Shown here one piece after another: positions 59,876-64,000 of a stretch of DNA of 64,000 nt (its first letter is position 1; each line of letters begins with the position of its first letter). The position numbers were made by a program, and so were the translations under genes. The notes beneath the pieces were generated by a model. That model was not told where the DNA came from. It did not search any database and saw only the letters and a list, made by a program, of their open reading frames with translations. The stretch covers positions 11,470,001 to 11,534,000 of the forward strand of contig NZ_JADBEK010000001.1 in NCBI RefSeq assembly GCF_014873145.1, read 5' to 3'. Origin of the DNA: Nonomuraea angiospora (GTDB lineage Bacteria; Actinomycetota; Actinomycetes; Streptosporangiales; Streptosporangiaceae).

Positions 59876-60735
59876 GCGGCGGCCCCTCAGGCGGCCCCTC
59901 CGGCCGCCCCTCTGGCCGGTTCGACGGCCGGGTCGCGTTGGTGACGGGCGCGGGCTCGGGCATCGGCGCGGCCTGCGCGGCGCGGCTGGCCGCCGAGGGC
60001 GCCCGCGTCGGCGTCCTGGACCTGCGCGCGGCCGGGGCGAAGTCCACCGCGGCCGCCATCCGCGCCCACGGCGGCACGGCCATGGCTCTGACCTGCGACG
60101 TCTCCGACGAGAAGCAGGTGGAGGAGGCGGTCGCGACCCTGGTGGAGTCGTTCGGCCGGGTGGACGTCCTGCACTCCAACGCCGCCGCGCTCGACGCCGC
60201 CGTCTACGGCCGCGACCGGGACCTGGACTCGCTCGACGTCGGGGTCTGGGACCGCACGATGGAGGTCAACCTGCGCGGCGCCATGCTCATGGTCAAGCAC
60301 ACGGCGCCCGCCATGCCGGACGGCGGCGCCATCGTCCTCATGTCGTCGGTGTCCGCCCTGGTCGGGGACGAGGTCCACGCCGCGTACGGGGCCTCGAAGG
60401 CGGCCCTGATCGGCTTCACCCGTTACGTGGCCACGATGTACGGCTCCCGCGGCGTGCGCTGCAACGCCGTCGCCCCCGCCCTCGTCCTCACCCAGGCCGC
60501 CCAGCGGGCCCTGAGCCCAGGGCAGCTCGCCGACAAGGCCGCCGAACGGCTCCTGCCCTGGCCGTGCACCCCCGACGACGTCGCCAACCTGGTGTGCTTC
60601 CTCGCCTCCGACGAGGCCCGCTGCATCACCGGTCAGACCCTGACCATCGACTCCGGCACCCTGGCCCACCGCCCGCAGCACGCCGTCCAGCGCTGGCGCG
60701 ACCTGAACGACGGGCCCACTGACTGGGCCCGCTGA
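59872..60735 (+). CDS. Short-chain dehydrogenase/reductase (SDR)
   Basis: The 287-residue enzyme has VALVTGAGSGIGAACAARLAAEGARVGVLDL (cofactor site with Asp, favouring NAD), catalytic Ser in IVLMSSVSALVG, and YGASKAALIGF with the Tyr-x-x-x-Lys pair. The N-terminus carries a short GGPSGGPSGRPSG repeat before the fold. The GTG overlaps the P450 stop (GTGA). It probably oxidises the alcohol made by the P450 or PhyH enzyme. A strong terminator follows. Confidence 0.92.
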   Translation: MSGGPSGGPSGRPSGRFDGRVALVTGAGSGIGAACAARLAAEGARVGVLDLRAAGAKSTAAAIRAHGGTAMALTCDVSDEKQVEEAVATLVESFGRVDVLHSNAAALDAAVYGRDRDLDSLDVGVWDRTMEVNLRGAMLMVKHTAPAMPDGGAIVLMSSVSALVGDEVHAAYGASKAALIGFTRYVATMYGSRGVRCNAVAPALVLTQAAQRALSPGQLADKAAERLLPWPCTPDDVANLVCFLASDEARCITGQTLTIDSGTLAHRPQHAVQRWRDLNDGPTDWAR

Positions 60736-60752
60736 CCGGGCCCCACTGACGC

Positions 60753-60788
60753 CGATGGGCGGGCGCCGCGCGGGGCGCCCGCCCATCG
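60753..60788 (+). terminator. Strong hairpin terminator after the PhyH-PTE-P450-SDR operon
   Basis: CGATGGGCGGGCGCC and its exact reverse complement are separated by 6 bases, a 15-bp stem 17 bases after the SDR stop. It marks the end of the operon. Confidence 0.85.
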
Positions 60789-60857
60789 AGCCAACCGGCC
60801 GTCATGCTGTGATGTGGGAAGATCCTCCCCATACGTGCGGTGAACAGGGGAGGTCTC

Positions 60858-61715
60858 ATGAAGCCGGTGGCGGTCGGGCTGGTCGGAGCGGGCCCGTGGG
60901 CGGAAATGGCGCACGCGCCGATGCTGTCCAAGGGGCCGCACACGCGGCTGGCCGGAGTGTGGGCCCGCCGTCCCGAGGCCGCCGCCCGGCTCGGAGCGCC
61001 GGTGTTCGAGCGCGTCGAGGAGCTGTTCGACGCCTGCGAGGCCGTGGCGTTCTGCGTGCCGCCCGCGGTCCAGGCCGAGCTCGCCGTCCGGGCCGCCCGC
61101 GCGGGCAAGGCGCTGCTGCTGGAGAAGCCCCTCGCGGACACGCTGGACGGTGCGCGGCGCCTGGCCGAGGCCGTCGCGGAGGCGGGCGTGGCGTCCCAGC
61201 TGGTGCTCACCCTGCGATACGCCGTCCAGACCCGCGCCTTCCTCAGCCGGTGCGCCGAGATCCAGCCGTTCGGCGGCCACGCCGTGAACATCTCCGGCAC
61301 CCTCCTCGGCGACCACCCCTTCGCCACCCCCTGGCGGCTGGAGCGCGGCGCGCTGCTCGACGTCGGCCCGCACGTGATCGACCTGCTGGGCGCCGCGCTC
61401 GGCCCGGTGACCGGCGTGCGCGCGCACGGCAACCCGCTCGGCTGGACCGGCCTGCTGCTCGAGCACGAGGGCGGCGCGGTCTCCCAGGCGTCGCTGTGCA
61501 TGAGCGCCGTGGGCGAGCTGCCGCCCCAGACGTTCGCCGTGTACGGCCGCACCGGCAGCGCCGTGCTCCCGCACTTCGACGACGACCCCCTGGACACCAT
61601 CGCCGAGGAGTTCGCCGCAACGGTGCGGAACGGCGGTGGCCACCCTCTCGACGCCGCCCACGGGCTCCGGCTCCAGGAGATCATCGCCGAAGCGGAGTCC
61701 CAACTGGCCCCTTGA
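60858..61715 (+). CDS. Gfo/Idh/MocA-family oxidoreductase
   Basis: The 285-residue protein starts MKPVAVGLVGAGPWAEMAHAPML (NAD(P)-binding fold) and has VAFCVPPAVQAELAVRAARAGKALLLEKPLADTLDGARRLAEAV with the EKP signature. The C-terminal domain includes LLDVGPHVIDLL. The ATG at 60858 has GGGGAGG upstream, so it is separately translated after the terminator. Family members oxidise sugars, inositols or related polyols; the substrate here is not predictable. It is downstream of the P450 operon and may add to that pathway. Confidence 0.9.
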   Translation: MKPVAVGLVGAGPWAEMAHAPMLSKGPHTRLAGVWARRPEAAARLGAPVFERVEELFDACEAVAFCVPPAVQAELAVRAARAGKALLLEKPLADTLDGARRLAEAVAEAGVASQLVLTLRYAVQTRAFLSRCAEIQPFGGHAVNISGTLLGDHPFATPWRLERGALLDVGPHVIDLLGAALGPVTGVRAHGNPLGWTGLLLEHEGGAVSQASLCMSAVGELPPQTFAVYGRTGSAVLPHFDDDPLDTIAEEFAATVRNGGGHPLDAAHGLRLQEIIAEAESQLAP

Positions 61716-61731
61716 CGACGCGGGCATCCGG

Positions 61732-61860
61732 AGGATTGATAGCGTTTGTCCGATGCGCAGGGTCGCAGCGAAGTCCGGTGAGAGTCCGGCGCTGTCCCGC
61801 AACTGTCATAGCCAGGTCGCCTGCCTCTGCGCTGACGTCATCAACCCTCGTGGAAAAGGG
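61732..61860 (+). ncRNA. Cobalamin (adenosylcobalamin-type) riboswitch
   Basis: The leader contains GAAGTCCGGTGAGAGTCCGG, then CGCTGTCCCGCAACTGT and AGCCAGGTCGCCTGCC. In order these are the conserved core, the B12-box region and the 3' arm of cobalamin riboswitches. A later ATCAACCCT...AAGGGTGAT hairpin can serve as the expression platform. It precedes a B12 importer operon, which fits repression by the vitamin. Boundaries are approximate. Confidence 0.88.
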
Positions 61861-61913
61861 TGATCCGTCGCTCAAACGCGGGTCTCTCGGTTCCGACAGT
61901 GAAAGGACTTCTC

Positions 61914-62870
61914 GTGAGGCCCCGACGTACGGCCCTCGCGGGCGCGCTGCTGGGAACGCTGATCCTGGCCGGGTGCGGCCAGACCGGCACCACGGCCACC
62001 CCCTCCGCCGCCCCCACCGCTTCCTCCGCCCCCGCCTCTGCGGCGGGCTTCCCCGTCACCGTCGAGGCGGGCAACGGCAAGGTCACCCTCGCCAAGAAGC
62101 CCGAGCGGATCGTCTCCCTCTCGGCCACCCACACCGAGACGCTCTTCGCCATCGGCGCGGGCTCCCAGGTCGTCGCCGTGGACGACCAGTCGAACTACCC
62201 GCCCGAGGCCCCCAAGACCGACCTGTCCGGCTTCAAGCCGAACGTCGAGGCCATCGTCGCCCAGAAGCCCGACCTGGTCATCGTCTCCAACGACATCGAC
62301 CAGATCGTCGCCGAGCTGGGCAAGGTGAACGTGCCCGTCCTGCTCGAACCCGCCGCCACCAAGCTCGACGAGGCGTACGAGGAGATCGCCGAGATCGGCG
62401 CGGCCACCGGCAACCAGGCCAAGGCCGACGAGGTCGTCTCCGGCATGAAGACGGCCATGGACAAGCTGGCCGCCGAGGCGCCCAAGGACAAGAAACTCAC
62501 GTACTACCACGAGCTCGACCAGACGCCGTACGCGGCGACGTCCCAGACGTTCATCGGCCAGGTCTACGGCCTGTTCGGCCTCACCAACATCGCGGACAAG
62601 GCGCCCGACCAGGCGGGCGGCTATCCCAAGCTGTCGGCGGAGTTCGTGGCCCAGGCCGACCCCGACATGATCTTCCTCGGCGACGTCAAGTGCTGTGGGC
62701 AGAGCAAGGACACCCTGGCCAAGCGGCCGGGCTGGAAGGGCCTGTCGGCCATCAAGAACGACCAGGTGATCCAGCTCGACGACGACCTGGCCTCCCGCTG
62801 GGGGCCGCGCGTCGTCCAGCTCGCCGAGTCCATCGGCGCCGCGGTCGCCAAGGCCGGGGCCAAGAGCTGA
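61914..62870 (+). CDS. btuF: Vitamin B12 ABC transporter binding lipoprotein (BtuF-like)
   Basis: The 318-residue protein has a lipoprotein signal (TALAGALLGTLILAGC). The class III binding fold reads KKPERIVSLSATHTETLFAIGAGSQVVAVDDQSNYPPEA, VEAIVAQKPDLVIVSNDIDQIVAELG and DPDMIFLGDVKC. I use the GTG at 61914, with AAAGGA upstream. The cobalamin riboswitch in its leader identifies the likely ligand as a corrinoid; by protein alone it could bind a siderophore. It is followed by permease and ATPase genes. Confidence 0.88.
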   Translation: MRPRRTALAGALLGTLILAGCGQTGTTATPSAAPTASSAPASAAGFPVTVEAGNGKVTLAKKPERIVSLSATHTETLFAIGAGSQVVAVDDQSNYPPEAPKTDLSGFKPNVEAIVAQKPDLVIVSNDIDQIVAELGKVNVPVLLEPAATKLDEAYEEIAEIGAATGNQAKADEVVSGMKTAMDKLAAEAPKDKKLTYYHELDQTPYAATSQTFIGQVYGLFGLTNIADKAPDQAGGYPKLSAEFVAQADPDMIFLGDVKCCGQSKDTLAKRPGWKGLSAIKNDQVIQLDDDLASRWGPRVVQLAESIGAAVAKAGAKS

Positions 62871-62872
62871 CC

Positions 62873-63907
62873 ATGGCGGCACAGGCCGGCCCGTCCAGGG
62901 CCAGACCACTCTGGATCGCGTGCGCCCTGGGCGTGCTGGCCGTCTGCATGATCGCCGGGCTGCTGGACGGGGCGGCCGACATCTCGCCCTGGCAGGTGGT
63001 GCTCCAGGCCGTGGACTGGCTGCCGTTCGTCCACGTGGACTCCGGGCTCGCGCCGGTCGAGCAGGGGCTGCTGTTCGAGCTGCGGCTGCCCCGGGTGCTG
63101 GTGGCCGCGGTGGTCGGAGGGCTGCTGGCCATGGCGGGGGCGGGGTACCAGGGCGTGTTCCGCAACCCGCTCGCCGACCCGTACCTGCTGGGCGCCGCGG
63201 CCGGGGCCGGCCTGGCCACGACCGTGGCCATCGTGCTGCTGCCGGAGTCGGGCGCGAGCATCCCCGTCGCGGCCTTCCTCGGGGCCGTGGGCGGGGTGTT
63301 CCTGGCGTACACGCTCGGCAACACCGCCGGGCGCTCCGGCGGCACCGCGACGCTGGTGCTGGCCGGGGTGGCGGTCACCTCGTTCCTGACCGCGATCCAG
63401 ACGTTCGTCCAGCAGTTCAAGGTCGAGGAGCTGCAGCGCGTCTACTCCTGGATCCTCGGCGACGTCGGCGGCGGGTGGGACCAGTTCTGGCTGGTGCTGC
63501 CGTACGCGGCCGTCTCGGCCGTGCTGCTCCTGCTGCACGGGCGGATGCTGGACGTGCTGTCCGTGGGCGACGAGGAGGCCACCAGCCTCGGCGTGCCGGC
63601 GGCCAGGGTGCGCCTGACCGTGCTGCTGGCCGCCTCCCTGGCCACGGCGGCGGCCGTGGCGGTGAGCGGGCTGATCGGGTTCGTGGGCATCGTCATCCCG
63701 CACATCGTGCGGCGGCTGGCGGGCGGCTCCTACCGGGTCGTGCTGCCGCTCTCGCTGATCGGCGGCGGGGCCTTCCTGGTGCTGGCCGACCTCATCGCGC
63801 GTACGGTGATCGCGCCCGCAGAGCTGCCGATCGGGGTGGTGACCATGTTCGTGGGGGCGCCGTTCTTCGTCGGCGTCCTGCGCATGACCAGGCGGACGGC
63901 GACGTGA
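62873..63907 (+). CDS. btuC: Vitamin B12 ABC transporter permease (BtuC/FecCD family)
   Basis: The 344-residue membrane protein has LRLPRVLVAAVVGGLLAMAGAGYQGVFRNPLADPYLLGAAAGAG, GDEEATSLGVPAARVRLTV and GLIGFVGIVIPHIVRRLAGG, the FecCD/BtuC blocks, with about ten spans. It starts 2 bases after the binding-protein stop, and its stop overlaps the ATPase start (GTGA). It forms a homodimeric pore for cobalamin. Confidence 0.9.
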   Translation: MAAQAGPSRARPLWIACALGVLAVCMIAGLLDGAADISPWQVVLQAVDWLPFVHVDSGLAPVEQGLLFELRLPRVLVAAVVGGLLAMAGAGYQGVFRNPLADPYLLGAAAGAGLATTVAIVLLPESGASIPVAAFLGAVGGVFLAYTLGNTAGRSGGTATLVLAGVAVTSFLTAIQTFVQQFKVEELQRVYSWILGDVGGGWDQFWLVLPYAAVSAVLLLLHGRMLDVLSVGDEEATSLGVPAARVRLTVLLAASLATAAAVAVSGLIGFVGIVIPHIVRRLAGGSYRVVLPLSLIGGGAFLVLADLIARTVIAPAELPIGVVTMFVGAPFFVGVLRMTRRTAT

Positions 63908-64000
63908 TCGGCACTCAGGCGCTGTCGGTACGGCTCGGCGACCGCGAGGTCGTCTCCGACGTCTCGCTCCAGGTCCGCGGCGGCGAGTGGCTGGCGATCA
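63904..64000 (+). CDS. btuD: Vitamin B12 ABC transporter ATPase (BtuD-like), 5' end only
   Basis: The first 32 codons are visible, reading VIGTQALSVRLGDREVVSDVSLQVRGGEWLAI, the opening strands of an ABC ATPase just before Walker A. The GTG overlaps the permease stop (GTGA). The rest lies beyond the window. The role follows from position in the riboswitch-controlled operon. Confidence 0.8.
   Translation, partial: MIGTQALSVRLGDREVVSDVSLQVRGGEWLAI

Noticed and set aside
60755..63907. A 1050-residue open frame leading into the BtuC permease
   Set aside because: It covers the Gfo/Idh gene, the riboswitch and BtuF in the wrong frame; only the part from 62873 is the permease.

Overview
The window is high-GC actinomycete DNA. 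Many starts are GTG, neighbouring genes overlap by 4 bases, several starts look leaderless, and the gene content includes Scr1/DUF397 regulators, F420-dependent enzymes, a mycothiol-type DinB/MDMPI protein and IdeR/DmdR-type iron boxes. A filamentous actinomycete of the Streptosporangiales type (Nonomuraea-like) fits best. That placement is inference from gene style only; no rRNA or other marker gene lies in the window.

Region 1 (1-15 kb) is accessory and decaying. It holds an SRPBCC gene, a DHFR-family reductase, a 1.17-kb insertion sequence whose transposase has a GGTT-repeat frameshift, the severed tail of an ABC-transporter ATPase in front of an FAD oxidoreductase, a tyrosine-recombinase relic, a Tat-exported GH99-like protein, and two glycoside hydrolase remnants joined out of frame. 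A ruined AraC/PhyH gene pair sits beside an intact PhyH/AraC pair. A transposon graveyard (IS982, IS256, an HTH transposase, an IS3-like tail) and a DM13-domain fragment follow.

Region 2 (15-29 kb) is better preserved. A LysR regulator is followed by a tartrate/D-malate dehydrogenase-like enzyme and a dehalogenase-like hydrolase. A tightly coupled oligopeptide importer operon (substrate-binding protein, two permeases, two ATPases) ends in an S9 peptidase and is divergent from a TetR gene. A nearby M20 peptidase shares a 19-bp operator with that divergent promoter, so peptide uptake and hydrolysis look like one regulon. A second 1.17-kb IS and a CAU-anticodon tRNA close the region.

Region 3 (29.5-44 kb) is mixed housekeeping: histidine phosphatase, LysR, DUF6158-like and small winged-helix proteins, a sodium:solute symporter with a 53-residue membrane partner, a D-glutamate-cyclase-like protein, an orphan SecY paralogue, and a two-component system in which both proteins carry in-frame tandem repeats. 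PPOX/F420, phosphotriesterase-like, PGPGW membrane, secreted beta-propeller, GroES-like, endonuclease/exonuclease/phosphatase, M20 and TetR genes follow. Several convergent gene ends carry GC-rich tandem repeats or hairpins.

Region 4 (44.6-64 kb) holds an iron-siderophore importer under two iron boxes, a helicase-associated protein, an ATPase/Scr1/DUF397 regulatory module with three 49-bp repeats, and a DinB-like protein next to a sigma factor reduced to region 2. It continues with a divergent LLM oxidoreductase versus a PhyH-phosphotriesterase-P450-SDR operon under mirrored CAAGCGCTTG sites (probably an uncharacterised small-molecule pathway), a Gfo/Idh/MocA oxidoreductase, and a cobalamin riboswitch leading a BtuFCD vitamin B12 importer that runs off the right edge.
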